64,000 bases of DNA. Origin: Inia geoffrensis. Its lineage: Eukaryota > Chordata > Mammalia > Artiodactyla > Iniidae. Below the pieces are notes generated by a model. That model was not told the origin of the DNA, did no database searches, and saw nothing but the letters and a program-made list of their open reading frames with translations. A program made the translations under genes and the position numbers. The stretch covers positions 73,578,784-73,642,783 of the forward strand of contig CM070910.1 in assembly GCA_036417435.1 (NCBI GenBank). The letters run 5' to 3'. Below, in pieces: positions 1-12,152 of this stretch (positions are counted from its first letter, which is position 1; every line of letters begins with the position of its first letter).

Positions 1-421
1 GTTTGGACGGGCACACTGAACGATGATTTCCCTACAGGAAGAAGAATTCACCAAAGGCTCAGCGTGCCATGCCGGAACGAGATTAGGGTCTGAAGCAATT
101 ATTCGGGTTTGCGGTCAGCTCACAAAAAAGCGAGTTGAGAAAAGGAGATTTTTGGCACTGTAACTCACAATCCTGCGGAGTTCCAAATGACCCCTATCAT
201 CCAAAAATTTATTGAAGGAAGACTGTGAAGAGGACTTGAACACGACACAGAGTTGCAGAAAACAGATATCAGGTGGTAGATAAGAATTGCTCTGAAATCG
301 TAGGAAAAGAGGCAGCAGTTCGACAGTGATGCACTTGGCCAAAAAGGGCGTATGCGTTTTTTCCTGAATATATTCCGGAAAAAACGCGTACGCCCTTTTT
401 GGCCAACCAAGCAAGCCTGCA

Positions 422-931
422 ATGGAAATCCGCACTACAAGGAAGTCTCACTTCCCACCGATCAAAAGGGCCCTCCGAAAAAAATGTAAAATCCAGAGAG
501 GCAGGACAGGCCATGGAGAACCGGCAGCCTTGTTATGCTGATGGGCGGGATGTAAATTGCCAACAGCCACTCTGGAGAAGTGGATGGTGTTTCCTGGAAC
601 AAAGAAAAAACCAAGCTAGAGAGCCTAGGGCACTTCCATTTATGGTGCTATAGATTCAGAAAATTTAAATGAAAAAGACAGAGCCACTCCAAAGTTTGGG
701 GCTGCTCTGTGTACGGGAACCTTGACTATGGTACAACTTCAATAGCCCAGAAAGAGAAAAATGGATATAGAAGTTGTGGTACATCCCTACAATGGAATAT
801 CACTCAACAATGAAATCAATGGCCACAGACCAGTAGCAGCATAATGAGTGGATTTAGTTACGATGATTCTAAGTGAAATAAGTCACACAGAAAAAGAAAC
901 ATCATAAGATATCACGAATACCGGGAATGGA
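422..931 (+). pseudogene. Decayed 3' end of L1 ORF2 (M1 copy)
   Basis: Two frames must be joined to follow the ORF2 reverse-transcriptase protein's C-terminus. The frame from 422 gives a CKIQRGRTG..LLC stretch resembling the cysteine-rich C-terminal segment, then stops at TGA 539-541 and continues as WAGCKL. After an apparent one-base insertion near 556-563 the frame with QPLWRSGWCFL (564 onward) matches the conserved QPLW motif. Further on, GTGGTACATC..ACAATGGAATATCAC (from about 777) matches the conserved end of ORF2, and the region near 931 corresponds to the original stop. Several in-frame stops rule out function. The L1 alignment is from memory. Confidence 0.82.
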
Positions 932-1290
932 AACACGACTACACATGAACTGCATTTAAAAATACAACAGAGTCTCACATTTACAAAAGAAATTTATGCA
1001 TGCTTAAGGTCAAAGTAGAGTGGGGAGGCTGCATAAAACCAGAGATGGACATTAGGACAGATACCGTTCCATAAGCCAAATATATATTAGACAAGACCTA
1101 CTCCTCGCTCAACCAAATCGACTCAACACCCCGTATTCAAAACCTAGGAATAAACCTGACTGTGAAGAAACTTAAAACCCATACATTTATAGGTCTCCAT
1201 AAGAAAATCACTTGTGTACAGCAGCATACACACAGCAGTGTAAATAATCTAAATCCACTTATAAAAATAAATTTGAAAAAGAAAGCACAA
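932..1290 (+). mobile_element. L1 3' UTR and A-rich tail (M1 copy)
   Basis: This part keeps the order of cetartiodactyl L1 3' UTR landmarks: TTTACAAAAGAA near 979, the AAGG..GTGGGGAGG purine tract near 1007-1029, GACATTAGGACAGATAC near 1048, ACAAGACCTACT near 1092, ACAGCAG..GTGTAAAT near 1218-1247 and a terminal AATAAATTTGAAAAAG. The recurring 60-70 residue + strand open frames across this stretch in M7-M37 are non-coding readings of it. Confidence 0.82.
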
Positions 1291-2069
1291 GGACTGTGAA
1301 ATAGAGAGAAATTCTTAAATAAGTCCTTGAGGTCTTGCGAGAAATCTTGGATTTACCACCTCTACATCCACAGCTGTGGGAGAGATAAGGCTGGACACTT
1401 GGGGCATATACTATTGGTGAGGGAATGCAGACCCTCTGAGGTAATGGTGCATGATTCCCATTCCACGGGTCCCAAATCTCCACGTTTAAGGGATTTATCC
1501 TTCAGCTAAAATATGCATGGAAAACCCAGAATATGGTCCACAAAGTGATCAGGCAAAATTTTTAAATTCATCGCCATTTTCACCCCCTGGTACTCGAGTT
1601 CGCCTTTCCAGATGCGATATTAACATTCTCCCCACTTGGAGAGTCAGTGCCTTTGACCTCTTGTTTGGCACAGTTTGCAATTTCTGTGGAAGATGAGCAG
1701 GAATAAGGAGAACCAATGAGCGGCTAACTCGATGTGTTTGGACGGACACACTGAACGATGATTTCCCTACAGGAAGAAGAATTCACCAAAGGCTCAGCGT
1801 GCCATGCCGGCACGACATTAGGGCCTGAAGCAATTGTTCGGGTTTGCGGTCAGCTCACAAGAAAGCGAGTTGAGAAAAGGAGATTTTTGGCACTGTAACT
1901 CACAATCCTGCGGAGTTCCAAATGACCCCTATCATCCAAAAATTTATTGAAGGAAGACTGTGAAGAGGACTTGAACACGACACAGAATTGCAGAAAACAG
2001 ATATCAGGTGGTAGATAAGAATTGCTCTGAAATCGTAGGAAAAGAGGCAGTAGTTCGACAGTGATGCAC
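1291..2069 (+). repeat. Non-L1 part of the monomer (M1 end into M2 start)
   Basis: About 445 bp after the L1 tail and the first 334 bp of the next monomer show no similarity I can recognise on either strand: no LTR ends, no tRNA-derived SINE box, no simple repeat, no convincing protein. It makes up about 45% of every monomer and is as strongly conserved across the array as the L1 part. Minus-strand frames of 62 to 106 codons are open here in many copies but overlap each other in different frames. Confidence 0.7.
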
Positions 2070-3471
2070 TTGGCCAAAAAGGGCGTATGCGTTTTTTCCT
2101 GAATATATTCAGGAAAAAACGCATACGCCCGTTTTGGCCAACCAAGCAAGCCTGCAATGGAAATCCGCACTACAAGGAAGTCTCACTTCCCACCGATCAA
2201 AAGGGCCCTCCGAAATAAATGTAAAATCCAGAGAGGCAGGACAGGCCATGGAGAACCGGCAGCCTTGTTATGCTGATGGGCGGGATGTATATTGAAAACA
2301 GCAACTCTGGAGAAGTGGATGGTGTTTCCTGGAACAAAGAAAAAAACAAGCTAGAGAGCCTAGGGCACTTCCACTTATGGTGCTATAGATTCAGAAAATT
2401 TAAATGAAAAAGACAGAGCCACTCCAAAGTTTGGGGCTGCTCTGTGTACGGGAACCTTGACTATGGTACAACTTCAATAGCCCAGAAAGAGAAAAATGGA
2501 TATAGAAGTTGTGGTACATCCCTACAATGGAATATCACTCAACAATGAAATCAATGGCCACAGACAAGTAGCAGCATAATGAGTGGATTTAGTTACGATG
2601 ATTCTAAGTGAAATAAGTCACACAGAAAAAGAAACATCATAAGATATCACTAATACCGGGAATGGAAACACGACTACGCATGAACTGCATTTCAAAACAC
2701 AACAGAGTCTCACATTTACAAAAGAAACTTATGCTTGCTTAAGGTCAAAGGAGAGTGGGGAGGCTGCATAAAACCAGAGATGGACATTAGGACAGATACC
2801 ATTCCATAAGCCAAATATATATTAGACAAGACCTACTCCTCGCTCAACCAAATCGACTCAACACCCCGTATTCAAAACCTAGGAATATACCTGACTGTGA
2901 AGAAACTTAAAACCCATACATTTATAGGTCTCCATAAGAAAATCACTTGTGTACAGCAGGATACACACAGCAGTGTAAATAAGCTAAATCCCCTTATAAA
3001 AATAAATTTGAAAAAGAAAGCACAAGGACTGTGAAATAGAGAGAAATTCTTAAATAAGTCCTTGAGGTCTTGCGAGAAATCTTGGATTTACCACCTCTAC
3101 ATCCACAGCTGGGGGAGAGATAAGGCTGGACACTTGGGGCTGATACTATTGGTAAGGGAATGCAGACCCTCTGAGGTAATGGTGCATGATTCCCATTCCA
3201 CGGGTCCCAAATCTCCACGTTTAAGGGATTTATCCTTCAGCTAAAATATGCATGGAAAACCCAGAATATGGTCCACGAAGTGATCAGGCAAAATTTCTAA
3301 AATTCATCGCCATTTTCTCCCCCTGGTACTCGAGTTGGCCTTTCCAGATGCGATATTAACATTCTCCCCACTTGGAGAGTCAGTGCCTTTGACCTCTTGT
3401 TTGGCACAGTTTGCAATTTCTGTGGAAGATGAGCAGGAATAAGGAGAACCAATGAGCGGCTAACTCGATGT
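1736..3471 (+). repeat. Satellite monomer M2
   Basis: 1,736 bp. Palindrome at 2070-2141 with one mismatch (G at 2131). Carries GTATATTGAAAACAGC near 2287, shared only with M3. Confidence 0.95.
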
Positions 3472-5209
3472 GTTTGGACGGGCACACTGAACGATGATTT
3501 CCCTACAGGAATAAGAATTCACCAAAGGCTCAGCGTGCCATGCCAGCACGAGATTAGGGCCTGAAGCAATTATTCGGGTTTGCGGTCAGCTCACAAGAAA
3601 GCGAGTTGAGAAAAGGAGATTTTTGGAACTGTAACTCACAATCCTGCGGAGTTCCAAATGACCCCTATCATCCAAAAATTTATTGAAGGAAGACTTTGAA
3701 GAGGACTTGAACACGACACAGAATTGCAGAAAACAGATATCAGGTGGTAGATAAGAATTGCTCTGAAATCGTAGGAAGAGAGGCAGCAGTTCGACAGTGA
3801 TGCACTTGGCCAAAAAGGGCGTATGCGTTTTTTCCTGAATATATTCCGGAAAAAACGCGTACGCCCTTTTTGGCCAACCAAGCAAGCCTGCAATGGAAAT
3901 CCGCACTACAAGGAAGTCTCACTTCCCACCGATCAAAAGGGCCCTCCGAAATAAATGTAAAATCCAGAGAGGCAGGACAGGCCATTCAGAACCGGCAGCC
4001 TTGTTATGCTGATGGGCGGGATGTATATTGAAAACAGCAACTCTGGAGAAGTGGATGGTGTTTCCTGGAACAAAGAAAAAACCAAGCTAGAGAGCCTAGG
4101 GCACTTCCACTTATGGTGCTATAGATTCAGAAAATTTAAATGAAAAAGACAGAGGCACACCAAAGTTTGGTGCTGCTCTGTGTACGGGAACCTTGACTAT
4201 GGTACAACTTCAATAGCCCAGAAAGAGAAAAATGGATATAGAAGTTGTGGTACATCCCTACAATGGAATATCACTCAACAATCAAATCAATGGCCACAGA
4301 CCAGTAGCAGCATAATGAGTGGATTTAGTTACGATGATTCTAAGTGAAAAATAAGTCACACAGAAAAAGAAACATCATAAGATATCACTAATACCGGGAA
4401 TGGAAACACGACTACGCATGAACTGCATTTCAAAACACAACAGAGTCTCACATTTACAAAAGAAACTTATGCTTGCTTAAGGTCAAAGGAGAGTGGGGAG
4501 GCTGCATAAAACCAGAGATGGACATTAGGACAGATACCATTCCATAAGCCAAATATATATTAGACAAGACCTACTCCTCGCTCAACCAAATCGACTCAAC
4601 ACCCCGTATTCAAAACCTAGGAATATACCTGACTGTGAAGAAACTTAAAACCCATACATTTATAGGTCTCCATAAGAAAATCACTTGTGTACAGCAGCAT
4701 ACACACAGCAGTGTAAATAAGCTAAATCCCCTTATAAAAATAAATTTGAAAAAGAAAGCACAAGGACTGTGAAATAGAGAGAAATTCTTAAATAAGTCCT
4801 TGACGTCTTGCGAGAAATCTTAGATTTACCACCTCTACATCCACAGCTGTGGGAGAGATAAGGCTGGACACTTGGGGTTGATACTATTGGTGAGGGAATG
4901 CAGACCCTCTGAGGTAATGGTGCATGTTTCCCATTCCACGGGTCCCAAATCTCCACGTTTAAGGGATTTATCCTTCAGCTAAAATATGCATGGAAAACCC
5001 AGAATATGGTCCACGAAGTGATCAGGCAAAATTTCTAAAATTCATCGCCATTTTCCCCCCCTGGTACTCGAGTTCACCTTTCCAGATGCGATATTAACAT
5101 TCTCCCCACTTGGAGAGTCAGTGCCTTTGACATCTTGTTTGGCACAGTTTGCAATTTCTGTGGAAGATGAACAGGAATAAGGAGAACCAATGAGCGGCTA
5201 ACTCGATGT
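3472..5209 (+). repeat. Satellite monomer M3
   Basis: 1,738 bp, the longest in the window, helped by two extra A in GTGAAAAATAAG near 4348. Palindrome at 3806-3877 with the same two mismatches as M1. Confidence 0.95.
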
Positions 5210-6944
5210 GTTTGGACGGGCACACTTAATGATGATTTCCCTACAGGAAGAAGAATTCACCAAAGGCTCAGTGTGCCATGCCGGAACGAGATTAGGGTCT
5301 GAAGCAATTATTCGGGTTTGCGGTCAGCTCACAAAAAAGCGAGTTGAGAAAAGGAGATTTTTGGCACTGTAACTCACAATCCTGCGGAGTTCCAAATGAC
5401 CCCTATCATCCAAAAATTTATTGAAGGAAGACTGTGAAGAGGACTTGAACACGACACAGAGTTGCAGAAAACAGATATCAGGTGGTAGATAAGAATTGCT
5501 CTGAAATCTTAGGAAAAGAGGCAGCAGTTCGACAGTGATGCACTTGGCCAAAAAGGGCGCATGCGTTTTTTCCTGAATATATTCCGGCAAAAACGCGTAC
5601 GCCCTTTTTGGCCAACCAAGCAAGCCTGCAATGGAAATCCGCACTACAAGGAAGTCTCACTTCCCACCGATCAAAAGGGCCCTCCGAAAAAAATGTAAAA
5701 TCCAGAGAGGCAGGACAGGCCATGGAGAACCGGCAGCCTTGTTATGCTGATGGGCGGGATGTAAATTGCCAACAGCCACTCTGGAGAAGTGGATGGTGTT
5801 TCCTGGAACAAAGAAAAAACCAAGCTAGAGAGCCTAGGCCACTTCCATTTATGGTGCTATAGATTCAGAAAATTTAAATGAAAAAGACAGAGCCACTCCA
5901 AAGTTTGGGGCTGCTCTGTGTACGGGAACCTTGACTATGGTACAACTTCAATAGCCCAGAAAGAGAAAAATGGATATAGAAGTTGTGGTACATCCCTACA
6001 ATGGAATATCACTCAACAATGAAATCAATGGCTACAGACCAGTAGCAGCATAATGAGTGGATTTAGTTACGATGATTCTAAGTGAAATAAGTCACACAGA
6101 AAAAGAAACATCATAAGATATCACGAATACCGGGAATGGAAACACGACTACGCATGAACTGCATTTAAAAATACAACAGAGTCTCACATTTACAAAAGAA
6201 ATTTATGCTTGCTTAAGGTCAAAGGAGAGTGGGGAGTCTGCATAAAACCAGAGATGGACATTAGGACAGATACCATTCCATAAGCCAAATATATATTAGA
6301 CAAGACCTACACCTCGCTCAACCAAATCGACTCAACACCCCGTATTCAAAACCTAGGAATATACCTGACTGTGAAGAAACTTAAAACCCATACATTTATA
6401 GGTCTCCATAAGAAAATCACTTGTGTACAGCAGCATACACACAGCAGTGTAAATAATCTAAATCCCCTTATAAAAATAAATTTGAAAAATAAAGCACAAG
6501 GACTGTGAAATAGAGAGAAATTCTTAAATAAGTCCTTGAGGTCTTGCGAGAAATCTTGGATTTACCACCTCTACATCCACAGCTGGGGGAGAGGTAAGGC
6601 TGGACACTTGGGGCTGATACTATTGGTGAGGGAATGCAGACCCTCTGAGGTAATGGTGCATGATTCCCATTCCACGGGTCCCAAATCTCCACGTTTAAGG
6701 GATTTATCCTTCAGCTAAAATATGCATGGAAAACCCAGAATATGGTCCACGAAGTGATCAGGCAAAATTTCTAAAATTCATCGCCATTTCCCCCCCCGGT
6801 ACTCGAGTTCGCCTTTCCAGATGCGATATTAACATTCTCCCCACTTCGAGAGTCAGTGCCTTTGACCTCTTGTTCAGCACAGTTTGCAATTTCTGTGGAA
6901 GATGAGCAGGAATAAGGAGAACCAATGAGCGGCTAACTCGATGT
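5210..6944 (+). repeat. Satellite monomer M4
   Basis: 1,735 bp. Palindrome at 5544-5615 with four mismatches (GGGCGCATGCG on the left, TTCCGGC and CGCGTACG on the right). Otherwise very close to M1. Confidence 0.95.
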
Positions 6945-8680
6945 GTTTAGACGGGCACATTGAACGATGATTTCCCTACAGGAAGAAGAATTCACCAAAG
7001 GCTGAGCGTGCCATGCCGGAACGAGATTAGGGCCTGAAGCAATTATACGGGTTTGTGGTCAGCTCACAAAAAAGCGAGTTGAGAAAAGGAGAGTTTTGGC
7101 ACTGTAACTCATAATCCTGCGGAGTTCCAAATGACCCCTATCATCCAAAAATTTATTGAAGGAAGACTGTGAAGAGGACATGAACACGACACAGAATTGC
7201 AGAAAACAGATATCAGGCGGTAGATAAGAATTGCTCTGAAATCGTAGGAAAAGAGGCAGTAGTTCGACAGTGATGCACTTGGCCAAAAAGGGCGTATGCG
7301 TTTTTTCCTGAATATATTCAGGAAAAAACGCATACGCCCTTTTTGGCCAACCAAGCAAGCCTGCAATGGAAATCCGCACTACAAGGAAGTCTCACTTCCC
7401 ACCGATCAAAAGGGCCCTCCGAAAAAAATGTAAAATCCAGAGAGGCACGACAGGCCATGGAGAACCGGCGGCCTTGTTATGCTGATGGGCGGGATGTAAA
7501 TTGCCAACAGCCACTCTGGAGAAGTGGATGGTGTTTCCTGGAACAAAGAAAAAAGCAAGCTAGAGAGCCTAGGGCACTTCCACTTATGGTGCTATAGATT
7601 CGGAAAATTTAAATGAAAAAGACAGAGCCACACCAAAGTTTGGGGCTGTTCTGTGTACGGGAACCTTGACTATGGTACAACTTCAATAGCCCAGAAAGAA
7701 AAAACTGGATATAGAAGTTGTGATACATTCCTAAAATGGGATATCACTCAACAATGAAATCAATGGCCACAGACCAGTAGCAGCATAATGAGTGGATTTA
7801 GTTACGATGATTCTAAGTGACATAAGTCACACAGAAAAAGAAACATCATAAGATATCACTAATACCGGGAATGGAAACACGACTACGCATGAACTGCATT
7901 TCAAAACACAACAGAGTCTCACATTTACAAAAGAAACTTATGCTTGCTTAAGGTCAAAGGAGAGTGGGGAGGCTGCATAAAACAAGAGATGGACATTAGG
8001 ACAGATACCATTCCATAAGCCAAATATATATTAGACAAGACCTACTCCTCGCTCAACCAAATCGACGCAACAACCCATATTCAAAACCTAGGAATATACC
8101 TGACTGTGAAGAAACTTAAAACCCATACATTTATAGGTCTCCATAAGAAAATCACTTGTGTACAGCAGCATACACACAGCAGTGTAAAGAAGCTAAATAC
8201 CCTTATAAAAATAAATTTGAAAAAGAAACCACAAGGACTGTGAAATAGAGAGAAATTCTTAAATAAGTCCTTGAGGTCTTGCGAGAAATCTTGGATTGAC
8301 CACCTCTACATCCACAGCTGGGGGAGAGATAAGGCTGGACACTTGGGGCTGATACTATTGGTGAGGGAATGCAGACCCTTTGAGGTAATGGTGCCTGATT
8401 CCCATTCCACGGGTCCCAAATCTCCACGTTTAAGGGATTTATCCTTCAGCTAAAATATGCATGGAAAACCCAGAATATGGTCCACGAAGTGATCAGGCAA
8501 AATTTCTAAAATTCATTGCCATTTTCCCCCCCTGGTACTCGAGTTCGACTTTCCAGATGCGATATTAACATTCTCCCCACTTGGAGAGTCAGTGCCTTTG
8601 ACCTCTTGTTTGGCACAGTTTGCAATCTCGGTGGAAGATGAACACGAATAAGGAGAACCAATGAGCGGCTAACTCGATGT
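6945..8680 (+). repeat. Satellite monomer M5
   Basis: 1,736 bp. The start landmark reads GTTTAGAC. Perfect palindrome at 7279-7350. Also has AATTATACGGGTTTG near 7041. Confidence 0.95.
7279..7350. repeat. Perfect 72 bp palindrome (M5)
   Basis: Left arm TTGGCCAAAAAGGGCG then TATGCGTTTTTTCCTGAATA; the right arm is its exact reverse complement, with no spacer. Symmetry stops where a C on the left faces a C on the right. A single strand could fold into a 36 bp stem with essentially no loop. Confidence 0.95.
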
Positions 8681-10416
8681 GTTTGGACGGGCACAATGAA
8701 CTCTGATTTCCCTACAGGTAGAGGAATTCACCAAAGGCTTAGCGTGCCATACTGGAACGAGATTAGGGCCTGAAGCAATTCTTAGGGTTTGGGGTCAGAC
8801 CACAAGAAAGCGAGTTGAGAAACGGAGATTTTTGGCACTGTAACTCACAGTCCTGCGGTGTTCCAAATGACCCCTATCATCCAAAAATTTATTGAAGGAA
8901 GGCTGTGAAGAGGACTTGAACTCGACGCAGAATTGCAGAAACCAGATATCAGGTGGTAGATAAGAATTGTTCTGAAAGCGTAGGAAAAGAGGCAGGACTT
9001 CGACAGTGATGCACTTGGCCAAAAAGGGCGCATGCGTTTTTTCCTGAATATATTCAGGAAAAAACGCATATGCCCTTTTTGGCCAGCCAAGCAAGCCTGC
9101 AATGGTAATCCGCACTACAATGAAGTCTCACTTCGCACCGATGAAAAGGGCCGTCCGAAAAAAGTGTAAAATCCAGAGAGGCAGGACAGGCCATTCAGAA
9201 CCCTCAGCCTTGTTATGCTGATGGGCGGGATGTAAATTGCCAACAGCCACTCTGGAGAAGTGGATGGTGTTTCCTGGAACAAAGAAAAAACCAAGCTAGA
9301 GAGCCTAGGGCACTTCCACTTATGGTGCTATAGATTCGGAAAATTTAAATGAAAAAGACACAGCCACACCAAAGTTTAGGGCTGCTCTGTGTACGGGAAC
9401 CTTGACTATGGTACAACTACAATAGCCCAGAAAGAGAAAAATGGATATAGAAGTTGTTTTACATCCCTACAATGAAATATCACTCAACAATGAAATCAAT
9501 GGCAACAGACCAGTAGCAGCATAATGAGTGGATTTAGCTACGATGATTCTAAGTGAAATAAGGCACACAGAAAAAGAAACATCATAAGATATCACTAATA
9601 CCGGGAATGTAAACACGGCTACGCATGAACTGCATTACAAAACACAACAGAGTCTCACATTTACAAAAGAAACTTATGCTTGCTTAAGGAGAAAGGAGAG
9701 TGGGGTGGCTGCATAAAACCAGAGGTTGACATTAGGACAGATACCATTCCACAAACCAAATATATATTAGACAAGACCTACACGTTGCTCAACCAAATGG
9801 GTTCAACACCCCGAATTCAAAACCTAGGAATATACCTGACTATGAAGAAATTTAAAACCCATATATTTATAGGCCTCCTTAAGAAAATCATTTGTGTACA
9901 GGGGTATAAAGACCGCAGTGAAAATAAGCTAAATCCCCTTATAAAAATACATTTGAAAAGCAAAACACAAGGACTGTGTAGTAGAGAGAAATTCTTAAAT
10001 AAGTCCTTCAGGGCTTGTGAGGAATCTTGGATTTACCACCTTTACATCCACAGCTGTGGGAGAGATAAGACTGGACACTTGGGGCTGATACTATTGGTGA
10101 GGGAATGCAGACCCACTGAGGTAATGGTGCATGGTTCCCATTCCACGGTTCCCAAATCTCCACGTTTAAGGGATTAATCCTTCAGGTAAAATATGCATGG
10201 AAAACCCAGAATAGGGTCCACGAAGTGATCAGGCAAAATTTCTAAAGCTCATCGCCAATTTTGCCCCGTGATAATGGAGTTTGCCGTTCCAGATGCGATA
10301 TTAACATTCTCCCCACTTGGAGAGTCAGTGCCTTTGACCTCTTGTTTGGCACAGTTTGCAATTTCTGTGGAAGATGATCAGGAATAAGGAGAACCAATGA
10401 GCGGCTAACTCGATGT
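8681..10416 (+). repeat. Satellite monomer M6
   Basis: 1,736 bp, strongly diverged. Palindrome at 9015-9086 with three mismatches. Substitutions have opened a 165-codon + frame at 9680-10177, the longest in the window; it runs across the L1 3' UTR part and beyond and has no protein-like features. Confidence 0.95.
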
Positions 10417-12152
10417 GTTTGGACGGGCACATTGAACTGTAATTTTCATACAGGAAGAAGAATTCACCAAAGGCTCACCATGCCATGCCGGAATGAGATT
10501 AGGGCCTGAAGCAATTCTTCGGGTTTGCGGTCAGCTCACCAGAAAGCGAGTTGGGAAAAGGAGATTTTTGGCACTGTAACTCACAATCCTGCAGAGTTCC
10601 AAATGACCCCTATCATCCAAAAATTTATTGAAGGAAGGCTGTGAAGGGGACTTAAACGCGACGCAGAATTGCAGAAACCAGATATCAGGTGGTAGATAAG
10701 TATTGCTCTGAAAGCGTAGGAAAAGAGGGAGCAGTTCGACAGTGATGAACTTGGACAAAAAGGGCGTATGCGTTTTTTCCTGAATATATTCAGGAAAAAA
10801 CACATATGTCCTTTTTGGCAAACCAAGGAAGCCTGCAATGGAAATCCGCACTACAATGAAGTCTCACTTTGCACCGATCAAAAGGGCCGTCCGAAAAAAG
10901 TGTAAAATCCAGAGGGGCAGGACAGGCCATTCAGAACCGTCAGCCTTGTTATGCTGATGGGCGGGATGTAAATTGCCAACAGCCACTCTGGAGAAGTGGA
11001 TGGTGTTTCCTGGAACAAAGAAAAAACCAAGCTAGAGAGCCTAGGGCACTTCCACTTATGGTGCTATAGATTCGGAAAATTTAAATGAAAAAGACACAGC
11101 CACACCAAAGTTTAGGGCTGCTCTGTGTACGGGAACCTTGACTATGGTACAACTTCAATAGCCCAGAAAGAGAAAAATGGATATAGAAGCTGTGGTACAT
11201 CCCTACAATGGAATATCACTCAACAATGAAATCAATGACAACAGACCAGTAGCAGCATGATGAGTGGATTTAGTTACGATGATTCTAAGTGAAATAAGGC
11301 ACACAGAAAAAGAAACATCATAATATATCACTAATATCGGGAATGTAAACACGGCTACGCATGAACTGCATTACAAAACACAACAGAGTCTCACATTTAC
11401 AAAAGAAACTTATGCTTGCTTAAGGGGAAAGGAGAGTGGGGAGGCTGCATAGAACCAGAGGTTGACATTAGGACAGATACCATTCCATAAGCCAAATATA
11501 TATTAGAAAAGACCTACTCCTTGCTCAACCAAATGGACTCAACACCCCGTATTCAAAACCTAGGAATATACCTGACAATGAATAAACTTAAAACCCATAC
11601 ATTTATAGGTCTCCATAAGAAAATCATTTGTGTACAGGGGTATAAACACAGTAGTGAAAATAAGCTAAATCCCCTTATAAAAATAAATTTGAGAAGGAAA
11701 ACACAAGGACTGTGAATTAGAGAGAAATTCTTAAATAAGTCCTTCAGGGCTTGTGAGGAATCTTGGATTTCCCACGTTTACATCCACAGCTGTGGGAGAG
11801 ATAAGACTGGACACTTGGGGCTGATACTATTGTTGAGGGAATGCAGACCCTTTGAGGTAACGGTGCATGGTTCCAATTCCACGGGTCCCAAATCTCCACG
11901 TTTAAGGTATTTATCCTTCAGCTAAAATATGCATGAATAACCCAGAATAGGGTCCACGAAGTGATCAGGCATAATTTCTAAAGCTCATCGCCAATTTCAC
12001 CCCGTGATACTGGAGTTTGCCGTTCCAGATGCGATATTAACATTCTCCCCACTTGGAGAGTCAGTGCCTTTGACCTCTTGTTTGGCACAGTTTGCAATTT
12101 CTGTGGAAGATGATCAGGAATAAGGAGAACCAATGAGCGGCTAACTCGATGT
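10417..12152 (+). repeat. Satellite monomer M7
   Basis: 1,736 bp. Palindrome at 10751-10822 is the most decayed here, with five mismatches (TTGGAC on the left; CACATATGTCC and GGCAAA on the right). Confidence 0.95.

Larger units (their letters stand above)
407..1290 (+). mobile_element. L1 3'-end fragment within the monomer (M1 copy; present in every monomer)
   Basis: The stretch from just after the palindrome to the A-rich tail aligns by eye, in order and without large gaps, with the last ~520 bp of mammalian L1 ORF2 and ~360 bp of 3' UTR. Landmarks in M1 are the ACTACAA..GTCTCAC tract near 433, GATGTAAATTG near 550, CAGCCACTCTGGAGAA near 564, GTGGTACATC near 777, AAGATATCAC near 906 and GTACAGCAGCATACACACAG near 1217. 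It ends in AATAAATTTGAAAAAGAAA, like an L1 poly-A end. In any monomer the fragment runs from about start+406 to start+1289. It cannot move by itself because it lacks promoter, ORF1 and most of ORF2. Confidence 0.88.
1..1735 (+). repeat. Satellite monomer M1
   Basis: 1,735 bp. Palindrome at 335-406 with two arm mismatches (TTCCGG and CGCGTACG in the right arm). Shares GATTAGGGTCTGAAG and CACAAAAAAGCG with M4. Confidence 0.95.
1..8680 (+). repeat. Subarray A: monomers M1-M5, homogenised variant
   Basis: These five monomers share states absent further right: CACTGAACGATGATTTCC at phase 13 (the C becomes T in M5), GGTCAAAG in the L1 3' UTR part, GAGATGGACATTAG just after it, AAGTCACACAG in the ORF2 end, and TACTCGAG near phase 1595. 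M1 and M4 are especially alike, and M2 and M3 share a private tract in the ORF2 part. Confidence 0.85.

Noticed and set aside
335..406. Palindrome as a bacterial-type terminator or a CRISPR-like repeat
   Set aside because: The context is a eukaryotic satellite with 1.7 kb spacing; arms, spacing and lack of variable spacers do not fit either.
115..435. Minus-strand 106-codon open frame recurring in most monomers, with an 85-codon frame overlapping it in another register
   Set aside because: It spans the palindrome and part of the L1 antisense strand, has no recognisable domain, is truncated in many copies (for example M14, M16, M19, M29), and two overlapping registers stay open equally. Array homogenisation explains its persistence. 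A dN/dS test over all copies showing strong purifying selection in one frame would reverse this.
1260..1290. AATAAA-like motif in the A-rich tail as a working polyadenylation signal
   Set aside because: It is the inherited L1 3' end; nothing shows that the array is transcribed from a promoter.
9680..10177. 165-codon + strand open frame in M6, the longest in the window
   Set aside because: It is a private reading through L1 3' UTR and the unrecognised part, opened by point substitutions; every other monomer has stops in the same frame.
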